Source: Acanthornis magna (Eukaryota > Chordata > Aves > Passeriformes > Acanthizidae). Taken from it: DNA of 64,000 nt. The position numbers were made by a program, and so were the translations under genes. A model generated the notes under the pieces. That model worked only from the letters and a program-made list of their open reading frames with translations, did no database searches and was not told the origin of the DNA. The stretch is from NCBI GenBank assembly GCA_036785705.1, contig JAWUZG010000056.1:19350501-19414500 (forward strand). The letters are read 5' to 3'. Positions 1 to 19,700 of the stretch are shown here, piece after piece. Within the stretch, counting starts at the first letter, position 1. Each line of letters starts with the position of its first letter.

Positions 1-1300
1 CCGCGAGGTGCTGCCCGCCAGCCTCCGGGCGTGGCTCTCTCAGCTGGGTGGCAATCCCCAGCCCCGGGCACAGATGGCCACTGCCAGAGTTTAGGAGCAC
101 AGACTCCTGGTCCTCTGGGGACTGGAGCCTGTGGATGTGGGGGGATGCAGATATCTGGGAACTGTACAGGACTGTGTGTCCCAGCTGCTTCCAGCAGCTG
201 GTGTGCACCAATGCCCTCCCTCCTGCAGCTGGTGGGGCACCCCCAGCCTGTGGCCAGGGTACGCTGCCAGGGTGCCCTGCCTGGAAGATGCTGCCTGCTG
301 CAGCAGCTCCTGTTGCTCCTGCCCTTGTCCCACAGGCTGGACACTGTGGAGCTCTGTCCAGCCCCGGCTGCCTACCTACTGGGCTGTCCTTGCAGCTCCT
401 ATGGTGCTGGGGGGGGGGGACGGGATGCTCCAGGCTGGGCCCCCCAACCCAAGCTACCTCCTGAGCCTGCCTGACTGCAACCTGGGCTTGTCCAAACAAG
501 AGGAGGCTGAACAGGTGGCCAAGAAGCAGCTGAGCAAGGCCATCCTTCTCTCCAGCCTCCTGGATAACACCTTGTTCTGGGACTTGCTGCGCATCCACAG
601 GCATTGTGTGAGCTGTGGGCCAGTACCTGAGGTGGGAGCACAGGGCCTTGGCCAAGAGGGAGCTGCTGAGTTCCCCCCAGTGAGTGGGGCAGTGTTGGGG
701 CAGCAGGCAAGGGCCTCCCTTGGTGCAGGACAGTGGTTGGGTGACAGACGCAGGGAGCCCTCCCTCTGGCTGTGGGCTTGGGCCAGGGTGCAGGTCGCAG
801 TCTGGGGATTCTTGTCCAGTGACAGCCATGGTGGGATCAGACTGGTGCACGTGCTCTGCCCAGCCACCAGTGCTTGGGAGCAGCTAGCCCCAGGCTGGGT
901 GTCAGAGCTATGGCTCACGGTGAAGACTCCCTTTTGTCCCTGCATCCTTATGCTTGTAGCAAGGCTGCCACAGACCACTGTGGGACATTGGGCAAGGAGC
1001 TCTGAGGGAAGGTGTGGATTGCACAGGCAGTGCAGTTTTGCTCTCTCCTGCAATCTGTGCTCTGGGACCTGCTCCAGAACAGTGAGAGTGCTCCTGCCTT
1101 TGAGATCCTGGCACAGGCACTGCCCTTGCTGGATAGGTTGGCTACAGCCCGTGCAGGATCCACTAGCCCCTGCACTCCCACCACCTGGGTGCTCAGATTC
1201 ATTCCCCACAAGTGTACCTTCATGCTAGGAGACATTCCAGGGTCTGATGCTCAGTGGGGGACCTGAAGCCGTGCAGCACTTCCTGGCCCTGCTGCTCTGC
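1..1300 (+). other. Coding-like stretches, possible 3' end of stereocilin gene (STRC)
   Basis: I do not recognise a protein here. Three short + strand stretches look more coding-like than their surroundings: an open frame from base 2 to a TAG at 89-91 (contains LRAWLSQLGG), a lysine- and leucine-rich stretch near 425-600 (contains AEQVAKKQLSKAILLSSLLD), and one near 1040-1160 (contains AFEILAQALPLLDRLATARA). They lie in different frames and I could not join them with convincing splice sites. In human 15q15.3 the 3' end of STRC faces the 3' end of CKMT1, and here CKMT1 ends at 1622 on the opposite strand, so the last STRC exons would be expected just here. The gene name is therefore inferred from position only; a different gene, a decayed copy or chance reading frames are all possible. 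Confidence 0.25.
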
Positions 1301-1501
1301 TCCTGGTACTAGCTGCATGGGGAGGTGGTCAGGGTGGTTGGGATGCAGCAGGGGGTGCAGAGCTCATGTGTAGTGGTTGTGAAGCCTTTTGATGGGGAAA
1401 TCTGAGTGGTGCCTCTGTGGGGGGACAGAGCTCTGGGAGGTCAATGGGGTGGTGAGTACTGGGGTAAGAAGAAGCCTGAGCCATGGCTACAGCAGCACAT
1501 A

Positions 1502-1621
1502 TTTATGGGGTCTGACCTGGCGCATTGTGGGTAACAGGATGCAGCGACATACTGGGCACAGAGATCGCACAAGCTACAGGGGGACCTGGGTCCCACAGGG
1601 CTGGCGCTGCCATGGTCCCAC
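1502..1621 (-). other. CKMT1: CKMT1 3' UTR with variant poly(A) signal
   Basis: The stop codon is at 1624-1622. About 115 nt downstream on the - strand is CATAAA (1507-1502), a known weak variant of AATAAA; I saw no canonical signal nearby. The end of the transcript is therefore only a suggestion, and a longer 3' UTR overlapping the 3' end of the + strand gene at 1-1300 cannot be excluded. Confidence 0.3.
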
Positions 1622-10599
<8,978 letters not shown>

Positions 10600-10644
10600 G
10601 GCGGAGCGGCGGAGCAAGCGCGCCGGGGCGGGCGGCGGACGTGA

Positions 10645-10674
10645 GGGGAATGGGAACGGGAATGGGAATGGGAA
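10645..10674. repeat. NGGGAA hexamer microsatellite near the CKMT1 start
   Basis: Five tandem hexamers of the form (T/C/G)GGGAA on the + strand read as TTCCC(A/G/C) on the CKMT1 sense strand. They begin 46 bases upstream of the CKMT1 start codon, so they are probably in its 5' UTR or core promoter. Each unit carries a GGAA core that ETS-type factors can bind, but binding is not shown here. Confidence 0.8.
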
Positions 10675-11364
10675 CGGCGGCGGGGCGCGGGGGGCGGGGA
10701 GCCGGCGGGGCACGGGGGGGCCGGGCGGCACCGCCACCTGCTTGGCTGCCCCGCCCCGCCCCGCCCCACCGAGGCCGCCGCCGCTTTCAGCACCGCTCGC
10801 CGGACAGCGCCGGAGGGGCAGCTGCGCCGAGACGGGCCGGCTCCGCACCGGGACCCGCACCTCAGAGCGCCTCGGAGCCCGGGGCGGGCGGGCGCGGCCG
10901 GGTCAAAGTTCGTCCACCTGAAGACGGGAGAGGCGACCGCGGCTCCTCGACGGGATGCAGCCCGCGATGGGTCGCAGGGTCGGGGGCCGGTTTTCGGCGG
11001 TCACCAGCCCTCCCGCAGTTCTCCGTGCCCGGCACACGGGTGGGGCCACGCCGGCGGCGCAGGGAGTGCGCCACGTTCGCCACCGCAGACCCCGCGGGAC
11101 GGGAGGTGCTGGCGCACCGCCGGGCTGCTCCGGTACACGGGAAGCGGCCGCCCGGTAGAACCGCGCGCCCGGCCCGGTACGGCCAGTACGGCCGCGTGTC
11201 CCACCCGGTGCGGCCGCGCGCCTGCCGTTACAGCACCGACCGAGCGCGGGGCCCGCGCCCACGTGCACGCGGCGCGCCTGGCCGCGCAGCAGCTCCCGCC
11301 GCCGCCGCCAGGGGCCGCCACGCCGCGCCCGCCCGTGTCCCGGCCGGCCCGCCTCCTCCGCGCT

Positions 11365-11401
11365 GATTGGCTGTCTGGGGCCGTCAGCAGGGGGTGATTG
11401 G
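11365..11401. promoter_or_regulatory. Paired inverted CCAAT boxes (likely NF-Y sites)
   Basis: GATTGG occurs twice on the + strand, at 11365-11370 and 11396-11401, reading as CCAATC on the CKMT1 sense strand. The second box is about 45 bases upstream of the proposed PPIP5K1 exon 1 donor. Paired boxes spaced about 30 bp apart are typical of NF-Y-driven promoters. Confidence 0.55.
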
Positions 11402-11445
11402 CCGGCGGCAGCGCCGGCAGCGCACGGTGCGCTCGAAGGCCGCAG
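11402..11445 (+). other. PPIP5K1: Probable non-coding first exon of PPIP5K1 (5' UTR)
   Basis: A donor-like junction, CCGCAG followed by GTGAGCGG, at 11445/11446 lies just downstream of the two CCAAT boxes. The first coding exon has a clear acceptor at 16690/16691, so an upstream non-coding exon is required, and this is the best candidate in the CpG island. Its 5' edge is unknown and the start given is a placeholder. Other donors in the island could be used instead. Confidence 0.4.
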
Positions 11446-14400
11446 GTGAGCGGAGGGAAATGGCGGCGCCCGGCGTGGCGCCCCCTGCTGCCGCCCCTGC
11501 TGCCGCCACCCCGCCGGCGGCGGCGGGGGCAGGGGCAGGGGCAGGGGCGGCCTGGGAGCTGGGGGCAGGGCAGGGGCCGGGGCGGGAAGGGAAGGGAAGC
11601 GAAGCGAAGCGAAAGGCGGGGAGGGGTAAGGCGGCCGGTCGCGCCGCTGCTGGGCCCCGTTTGTCGGTGGCTGGCTGGGAGCGCCGGGTGGGCGGCAGCG
11701 GCGGCGCCATGGCTCGGCGCGGCCCGGTGCCCTGCCGGCCCCGCGGCCCGCCGCCGTCACCCGCCTCTGCCTGCCGGGCCCGGGGCTCCGGCGCCCACGA
11801 CGCGGGAGCTGCGCCCGACTCGGGCGCCGTGGCGGGCAAGGCACGTCCAGGCCGCTCGGGGCCGCCCTGCTCGGCCTGTACGGTGCCGGTACCTGCCCGC
11901 TCTGCGGGCGGCGGCGGCTCGCCGGGTGCGTGGCTGCTTGCGGGCGCGGCACTCTCCCGGCCCGGTCCCGGCCTCTGCCTCTGCCCCTGCCCCACTCTCC
12001 GGGGCCCCCGAGCCAGGCGGGCCGGGATTTGTGAAGCCCCCACGGTGTGCGCAGGGTAGAGCGGCAGCGGACCGCCCGCAATAAACCCTGAGTGTCAGCG
12101 ACCGTGTCGGGGGAATTCCGGTGCCGAGTAGTTTCACGCTTTGCAGTCTCACGAATCTCATGAAATATTTCGTTATGAACAGTGTAAGACACGGACGGGT
12201 CTCGCCGCTGTGCGCGGCACAGCCCTGCTCGGTGTGCGGGGTACACCGACAGGCTGCCAGAGGAGCTGAGCAGGAGCTGTGCAGTGCTCCTCAAGGCTCC
12301 CCGCTGCTCTGTGCTCCGGCTTTGCAGCTCTTGCTGGGTTCGGCCTCACTGAAAGTGCTGCTTGAACAGACGGAACTTCAGCTTCCTAGCTGTGAATACC
12401 TTGAACGCCTATGTTACCAAAACAGAGGGATTTCTCTGATACACCACGTCCAAATAGCTTTAATTATTAACCCTAGAATAGGTGTTTTTTCTGTTCTGAA
12501 GCAATTAACTGCCCATGATAAGAGCACAGCTTTCACCTTTTCTAAGTATGGAATTAACCTTAATGCAAACAGCCCTTGTGACAATGGAGGTAACTCTCTC
12601 TGGGCAAAGGTGTGTCACTGGTCATGCATGCAAAGGTACTTCACTGCTCAGGGCCTAAGCTTTCAGGGTTGGGTTTTTTGGATTGGTTGGTTGTAGGTCC
12701 GTCAGTAGTTTCAGGTAGTTCTACAAGACATTGCTAGCATTAGTATTTTAAAATGTCAGCTCTGTGTATTCTTAAAGGTCATGATCCTGCCGGTACTTAA
12801 CCTGGCTCGGCTAGGCTGTGGGTCTTGAAGTTGGATCATCCTTGCAGGCCTTCTGCGTGCCTGGGTAACCTGAATTCCTGCCACTGGCAATATGATGAGC
12901 CATGCTCTTGTCTGTCAGCCCAGCACTACAGAGGCTGCACCTGCATCTGCATCTTTTGTTTAAAAACCAAAATGAAACAGAACCCTGACACCCAAACCCA
13001 CTCTTTGGTTGGTTAATGCCACACTGAGTACAAAGTTAATACAAGAGCTAGTCACACCTTCTCTCTTAAATGTCTGGTACCTCAGAAGCAGGGCCCAAAG
13101 AATGTCTCTGCTTTGGAGCACCTGTATCTGAACAGCACTGGAATGATCTACTGGGGAACTGGAAAACAATTTACTATCTCATTTCTTATCACTGATACAG
13201 GGCAGTCCAGGGAGCTGAATCAGTCCCAGGACATCAGAGGCAAGGTCTATGGCTCCATTTAGGGTTGTGTGTCAGCAGATTCTGATTGCTGCTGGGTGAT
13301 TACGGTAACCTTTGGTATGACTGTGTAGCAGATAACAGCTGCCCTTCTTGAAAGTGCAGCAGGAAAACCTTTAGCTGCAGTGGCTGGCATATACTTCCTC
13401 CTGTCTCTGTGACAGGACTACCAAGCCTGAATATTCTGACTCAAAGCCAGAATCATCTTTACCTTTTGTGTGCATGTGCCAGAGCCGCATTAATACTCGT
13501 TTCCCTTGGACAGCACAGTCAGCAGCATTAACAACGCTGAATTTTCTTGCTGTGATTAGTGAGAGATGATGCCCATAGCACTCTCATCATCTGAGAACTG
13601 GGCTAAAAGTGTGGCCTCCATGAGCAGTTAGCTCAGCAATCAGCGGGGACAGAACCATAAGCATGCTGTGGTTGGTGTGAAAAGGTGTGGGCTGGGTGCC
13701 ATGCAGGAGCCTGTAAGGGTTCTGTAATGGCAATTGCTACTCTCCTGGCATAGGAGCCCCATGACAGTTCAGAACTAGAGCTGGCTTAGGTGTGGTGGGC
13801 AAGCCTTCTGTCTCTGTCCTTAGATACCAGAACAGAGCTCCACTTGCCTGTGTCCATTTAAGAGCAACAGTCTGAGTTCTTGATGCCTTAGTTATGCCTG
13901 TAGCTAAAAGTTCTGTTTAATCAAGAGTCTGTAGTTGCTTGTATAAGTCTAAGGTAAGGGATCTGCTTTTAAAAAAACTAGAAAAAGGGTTTGGTTAACC
14001 CTCTCCCCACACCTGAAATCATGAGGCTTTCCTTGTTAACACCACGCGTATGCCTCATCTATCAGTGGCTGTCAGCTTCACTGAGGCTCTGAGTTTTTGC
14101 CTGGTTGGAGTATGGTGTGTCATGGCCTTGAGACAGCTGTAGAGCAAGGAAGAGGCTTTTTCTCTGTGATAGGAGCAGGAGTATAGAGAAGTTGTTGCTT
14201 TCCTAGTTCTTAGGGCAAAGGTTTTCCTGCTGCTTGATCTGTTTTTTTTTTTCCAGGAGGGAGGGGAGTATAAGAGATTGGAGAAAATAACCCTCCTCCT
14301 CTTGCGTGGTTTGCTTCACTTCATTAACTCATCAGCCATCAAGCCGACAGTGTACATGCTAAGGGCTCATTCTGCATTGGTGTGCTGAGGCAGCCGGACA

Positions 14401-16690
14401 CAGGCATGAAAATGGTTCCTGAGCATGTTGGGAATTCTACTGTTGTCCTCCGCTGGAGTTAGCAGAGTTACATGGAGCGCGCAGTAAATGCCTCTGTAGC
14501 CAAGTCTGCCAGTGCTGTTCCTCCCACTAGCAGTGAGCACCGATGATGAGTTACAGTTCTGACTCTTGCTAATTGAGACATTTTGGTTCCAGGTGTGCGC
14601 TGTGCTTTGAGGATTTTGTGAGAGCAGCACTGGGCTCGATGCATGGGAGTAAGATGGAGGAGATCATCCTTGGTGTGGTATGTACAAAGTCCGGGCTTGC
14701 TGTATCCCCTGTATGGTTTCTGTTGGATCAGTGTCCATTCCCCTGATAGTGCCCCGGCGTGACAGCTGCTGGGCTTGTGTACAACCAGTGCCTGGTAGCA
14801 CGGCTGCAGTTCCTTGTCTGATGTACTTCTGCTCCAGCACTTTCTCTGAACACTTACCTGTTGCATTTCCTGCCCTTTCTGGGACCATGCTGCTTTTCTG
14901 CCTGGGGCCCTGCATTATTCTACCCTTATTTCCAAGGGGATTTCACAAGCAGCTGGATTGCTCTGTGTCTTTTGCACTTCCCACTCTGATCAGATGGATT
15001 AAGGTAATCTCCTGCTGCTCTTCCCAATGGGGGGGGGGTCTCATCTGCTCTGATGCTGTGCTGGCAGCAGGCTGATGGCTTTGGGGTGTGCCTCCTATTG
15101 CTGCCGGAGGACTGGGAACTGGCAGCCGTATGTGGCAATGCAGTCTCCTGCTCTGTCCTGGCTGTAAGGGAAGGCATCACAAAGGAGGAGGAAATTCAGT
15201 AACTCAGTCTAGGGAACGCTGGAAATCATGTGAGAACATGAGAAGCATGAGCAGAGAGTGTCTCATGTCCAGTTTTAGGAAGTACTTAATAACATGAGGT
15301 GTTCACGACCTCCTCTCCTTAATGTTGCCCTTACTTATGCAGGAGGAATGCTTTTGGCCATTTTATAGTTAGGAAAAGCACAGTGGAAGACAGCTGCTTG
15401 ACACTTGTGTAGGTGCAGCTCAGGTCAGCAGTGAACAGCTGTGTCCTTGGCGTGTGCAGGTCAGTTGAATGGTGTGTTCGGACTCTGTCCCTTCTGGGGC
15501 AGGCAGTGCTGGCCCTAGGTGACAGTGGAGGACACGCTCCTTTCCAGGCATTTCTAACTCATAGCATACATACAGCAGCCAGTAAAGGAGGTGATTGTTC
15601 CACTCTGCTTTGCACTGGTGCAGCCTCACCTGGAGTTCTGAGGCAGTTTTGGTCTCTACAATATAAAAAACACATTAAGCATTAGAGAGCTTCCAAATGA
15701 GGGCCACAAGGATGAGAAAAGGTCTGGGGGGGCCTTACGAGGAGAGGCTGAGAGCACTCAGCCTGGAGGAAACTGAGGGGAGACCTCATTGCAGTCTTCA
15801 ACATCTTCCTGAGGGGCAGCTCTGATCTCTGTTCTCTGTGACAGGACCTGAGGAAACAGCTGGTGCTGAGTCAGGGGAGGTTTAAATTAGGTATCAGGAA
15901 AAGGGATTTTCCCCCAGCGGGTGGTTGAGCACCAGAACAGGCCTCCCCAGGGAAGTGGTTGCAGCACCAAGTCTCTCTGAGTTCAAGAAGCCTTTGGACA
16001 ATGCTTTCAGGCACACATGGTGGGATTCTTGGGCTGTCTGTATAGGGCCAGGAGTTGGACTCAGTCTTGATGGGTCCTTTCCAACTTGGTGTATTCTGTG
16101 ATTCTATGCCAGCTTGCAAACCCAGACGCGCTGACCTGCAACCTGTTGCTGATGCTCCGTGTCATCTTTCCTTGCCATAGAGGTGTGACTTCTTCCTTTT
16201 CCCTCCTCCCTGCAAACTCCTGAACCTCTCAAACTGTTCTCTCTGTTACTGTAGGTCTTCTTGAGCTGAAAGGATGAAAGTTGTTGATTGGAAAGTGACT
16301 TTCCTGAGCTTTATCCTGATTTCTGGAGTCCCAGTTGATGTCATTGGGCATATGAATCTGCAAGAGCATCCCTGTCCCTGATTTAGGCAGCGGCTGGACA
16401 TGCCTCACTGTAAGGGTTATACTGTTTCGGTGCTGGTGATGACACTATCTCATTGCAAAGGGGTTAATTGCAAAATGGAGATGTTTATCTAAAATTATTC
16501 AGAATTCCAGATCCGGTCCCACCCTGAGAGCATCTTCCTACTCCCTCCTTTTGTGTTGGACAGCACCATCCCTGGGCTCCCTCGTGCCTGATCAGTCCCT
16601 GCCCTCCCCATCATCGCTTGCTTCGTGCAGCTGGCCCTGTGATTGTCCTGCATCTGACCTCTCTCTCCCTTTTGCATGCTGTAATTCCAG
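11446..16690 (+). other. PPIP5K1: PPIP5K1 intron 1 (about 5.2 kb)
   Basis: This is the presumed first intron, ending with the acceptor TAATTCCAG at 16682-16690. Its first 600 bases belong to the CpG island and include a four-run G tract. The rest is ordinary AT-richer sequence with a T run near 14240-14255, a G run near 15031-15040 and a CR1 insertion near 15585-16108. I found no supported coding exon in it; the long - strand frames across 10.9-12.3 kb are products of high GC. Confidence 0.6.
15585..16108 (+). mobile_element. CR1 LINE, 3' end, about 520 bp
   Basis: This is a degraded CR1 (chicken repeat 1) 3' portion in the sense orientation. Recognisable landmarks in order are GGTGATTGTTCCACTCTGC, CTCACCTGGAGTTCTG, GAGGGCCACAAGGATGA, the GAGAGGCTGAGAGCACTCAGC segment with GGGGAGACCTCATTGCAGTC, GGGGAGGTTTAAATTAGGTA, CAGGGAAGTGGTTGCA and a terminal TTCTGTGATTCTATG. 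CR1 copies are usually 5'-truncated, as here. It lies in PPIP5K1 intron 1. Confidence 0.88.
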
Positions 16691-16696
16691 AGCGGG

Positions 16697-16744
16697 ATGG
16701 TTGGCCACCGAAGTTGCAATGTCGTCCCTGACGACCTCCAGTGA
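16697..16744 (+). CDS. Upstream ORF overlapping the PPIP5K1 start codon (15 codons)
   Basis: Inside the first coding exon, an ATG at 16697 in a favourable context (G at -3 and G at +4) opens a frame of [15 protein letters not shown] ending in TGA at 16742-16744. It overlaps the main PPIP5K1 ATG (16719-16721) in another frame, so ribosomes using it would pass the main start. The main ATG has G at -3 but T at +4, a weaker context. If this exon border is right, the uORF is in the mRNA and could lower PPIP5K1 translation. This is inference; no expression evidence is available here. Confidence 0.5.
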   Translation: MVGHRSCNVVPDDLQ

Positions 16745-19700
16745 GGGAGAGAACTCCACTCCCAGGTTTGTTGTCGGTTCCAGAGATGATGAGACAGAAT
16801 TTCTGGGATCAAACATGAAGACAGACGAAACTGATTTCTTTGAAGATGATGAAGAGGAGGAGTCGGTAAGGAGGTCTCAGCGTTCTAGGCTGGAGCACCT
16901 GTGTGGAATCCCTGGGTCTCAACCAGGTTTTGCATGGTTACTGCTGAGGCAGTTTGGACTGCAAGAGACACAGCAACTGGCTGTGTGGCACAGCTGTGGG
17001 ACACAGCAGTGGCATTTATGACAGAATACATGCTGCTGTGCTCACTGCCTCAGGAAATCTAGCCTTTTTGCATGCAGGTCTGATATAGGGACACGAGTGG
17101 ATTTCTTTGTTCTAGAAACTAAACCTGACACTCCTGTAAACCTTTCTGTTTCACCAGAGAAATTTTTGAGGAAAACTCTGGCACCTGTGAAAAGGGAAAA
17201 GGTGTCTCTGCAGAAGGAAAACTTTTTTTTTTCTGTAACCTCCAGGAACAGGATGCAGAAAAAATGATTTCCAGCTCCTGACTGCTTTTGGCCCCTATTC
17301 AGTGTTATATTAAATGCTACTAAAGTGATCTCTGTCTTTCCTCAGCCACCGGAACGGCAGATCGTGGTGGGAATCTGTGCCATGACCAAAAAGTCAAAGT
17401 CAAAGCCCATGACACAGATTCTGGAGCGTCTGTGCAAGTTTGAGTACATCACAGTGGTAATCATGGGGGAAGACGTTATTCTGAACGAACCGGTGGAGAA
17501 CTGGCCCTCCTGTGACTGCCTGATATCCTTCCACTCCAAAGGTAACACATCTGTAGCAGGCCTTAGCCTGCTTGAGCTGTGGGCAAGGGAGCTTTCTTTC
17601 AGCCTTCCCCTCTGTCCTCACCTGTATTTCAGGATTCCCCCTGGATAAGGCGGTTGCTTACGCCAAGCTGTGCAAGCCATTTCTGATCAACGACCTTGAT
17701 ATGCAGTATTACATCCAGGACAGGTGGGTATCTCTGAGCCACTAAAGCCCCTTCCCTCTTCCTTTGATTCTTCTCACCATGCTGTGCAAACTTCATTTTT
17801 CTGGTCACAAGCAAATGAGTGAGGTTAGGAGGAAGGGAACCTTAGCAGTGGCTTTTTGGGGTTTCTCTGAAGCAGGGAGGGGAATAACTTTGAGGGTAAA
17901 ACCACTGAGATCATGTAAAACCATGTGTCGTTTCCTGGTGCAAATGTCTCGTAAGGAATGGCTGGGAAGTAGGAAGTAGGACAGTTCTCACAAAACAAGG
18001 CTGCACGACTAAAGCAAAATGACTACTCTCTGAGAGGGAGAGCCAAGTGGTGAGCTCGGGCTCTGGGTCAGAAACTGGGAGCAAGGCTGGGTCAGAATCT
18101 GTGGAATGTATGTTGGTCAGACACATGAGGTTTCTCAGTCATGTGTTGGTAGAGGCCACCAATAGCCACGTACTTCAGCTCTTATACCCAGGCTGCTTTG
18201 GTTGTGTGTGAGTAGGGCTCCTAACAGATCCTAAACCTTGTGCCCTTTCTTTGGGGTGGTGATCAGTGTTATGTGGGTGCTGGCAGGCATCCCAAGGTGT
18301 AACTAGTGAAAGAATTGGAGTTTGCCCCTTGACACAGGATGAAAGAAAGCTTCTGCCTGGCGTGGGCACTGGATAGCTTGGCATGACAGGGCACTCTCTG
18401 AGTGGGCAGGTGTGGGCAGCTGGTGTGTGCTGGGTGTGCTGCTGTACTTTGGGCACATGCTAATAATTGAGCATCCATGTTTAGGCCAGGTAGAGATTTA
18501 CTCTGGGGCATCTGTGTCCAGAGTAGGACTGAGGCAAACCCCATAGCTTGTAGGTCTCATCCAGAGAGCATATGTTGAGAAATGTCTGCAGTCTGTCTTG
18601 ATGCTTTTTTGTGTTCCTTTGACTCTGTTCTTCATCAGTGGGAATGAAGTCTTTTCCTTGACGTGTACTGAGGACCTTTCTAGACTCTTCTGACACTGCT
18701 TCTATCCTCTACAGGCGTGAAGTGTATCGGATCCTTCAAGAAGAGGGAATAGACCTGCCCCGCTATGCTGTGCTCAATCGAGACCCTGACAGACCAGAAG
18801 GTCAGTGTGCAAGCTCTGCTGAAAGCCGTTTCCCCAGGCTCTGCTATGTAAGATAGTCTGCAGAGAGCAGATACTGGCAGTTGCCTCGAAGAGGCCTGAC
18901 TCATAAGTCCATTGGGGTTTTTTGTGAACAAAGGTCCCAGCTGCAAAACTGGCTGATGGGTCTGGAAGGGGCTGCAGCTCTGCACTAGGGCTGTCTCACC
19001 TTTCCTGATGTGCTGCTGCTGTGCTCTGTCTTCAGAATGCAACTTGGTGGAAGGAGAGGACCATGTGGAGGTAAATGGAGCTGTTTTCCCAAAGCCATTT
19101 GTAGAGAAGCCAGTCAGTGCTGAAGACCACAATGTGTATATTTACTACCCGACATCAGCAGGTGGGGGCAGCCAGCGGCTCTTCCGTAAGGTGAGGAGGG
19201 GTCTCCAGAGCTGGTGTTGGAACCAACAGATCTGTGGGTCTGAGACCCATGTGGCTTCCAGAGGGAGTTTTGGGGCAGGTGAAGGGGAAAGGAAGGTTTT
19301 GTGTTGGGGAAGTTTAGACCTTCTTAGAACTTTTATTTCAACCCCATCTACCTGGGAATCACAGAAGGACAGATTTTAGTGGTAGTGCTGACTTCACCTT
19401 CCCCGTCCTCTTGGTGACCTGTATCTTGGTGAGTAGTCATGGAGCACTGTGTCCCTTTCTGAATTGCCTGCTTCTTTTTCCAGATCATCTCCTGGGTTTA
19501 TTAAGATGAATTTTTACAAAAACTTACGTTCCTGTCCTTTAACATCATTCTTGCCCTTCCCAGCTTGCACATGTGATAAAGGCAGTATTTATTCCTAGAT
19601 TCCACAGGACATCTGCCCTTACTCACTTCCCCCATTTTGCCAGTGAACAGTTATAGCTGTGATGTATCTTTTTTCCAGTCAGTTACACATCTGCCATGAA

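Noticed and set aside
454..1209. A 251-codon - strand frame at the left edge
   Set aside because: It is antisense to the more coding-like + strand stretches, serine- and cysteine-rich, and without motifs or a fitting gene in this position.
11367..12084. Two overlapping + strand frames of about 230 codons at the PPIP5K1 5' end
   Set aside because: They are low-complexity, GC-driven sequences. The real PPIP5K1 start is in the exon at 16.7 kb, and a donor at 11446 interrupts both.
12080..12086. AATAAA near the end of the CpG island as a poly(A) signal
   Set aside because: No gene is expected to end here; it falls at the start of PPIP5K1 intron 1 and is likely a chance hexamer.
10903..12294. 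A 463-codon frame on the - strand across the CpG island
   Set aside because: It is Arg/Pro/Ala/Gly-rich, as any frame is in CpG-dense DNA with few stop codons, shows no domain, and overlaps the shared promoter and the proposed PPIP5K1 exon 1 on the other strand.
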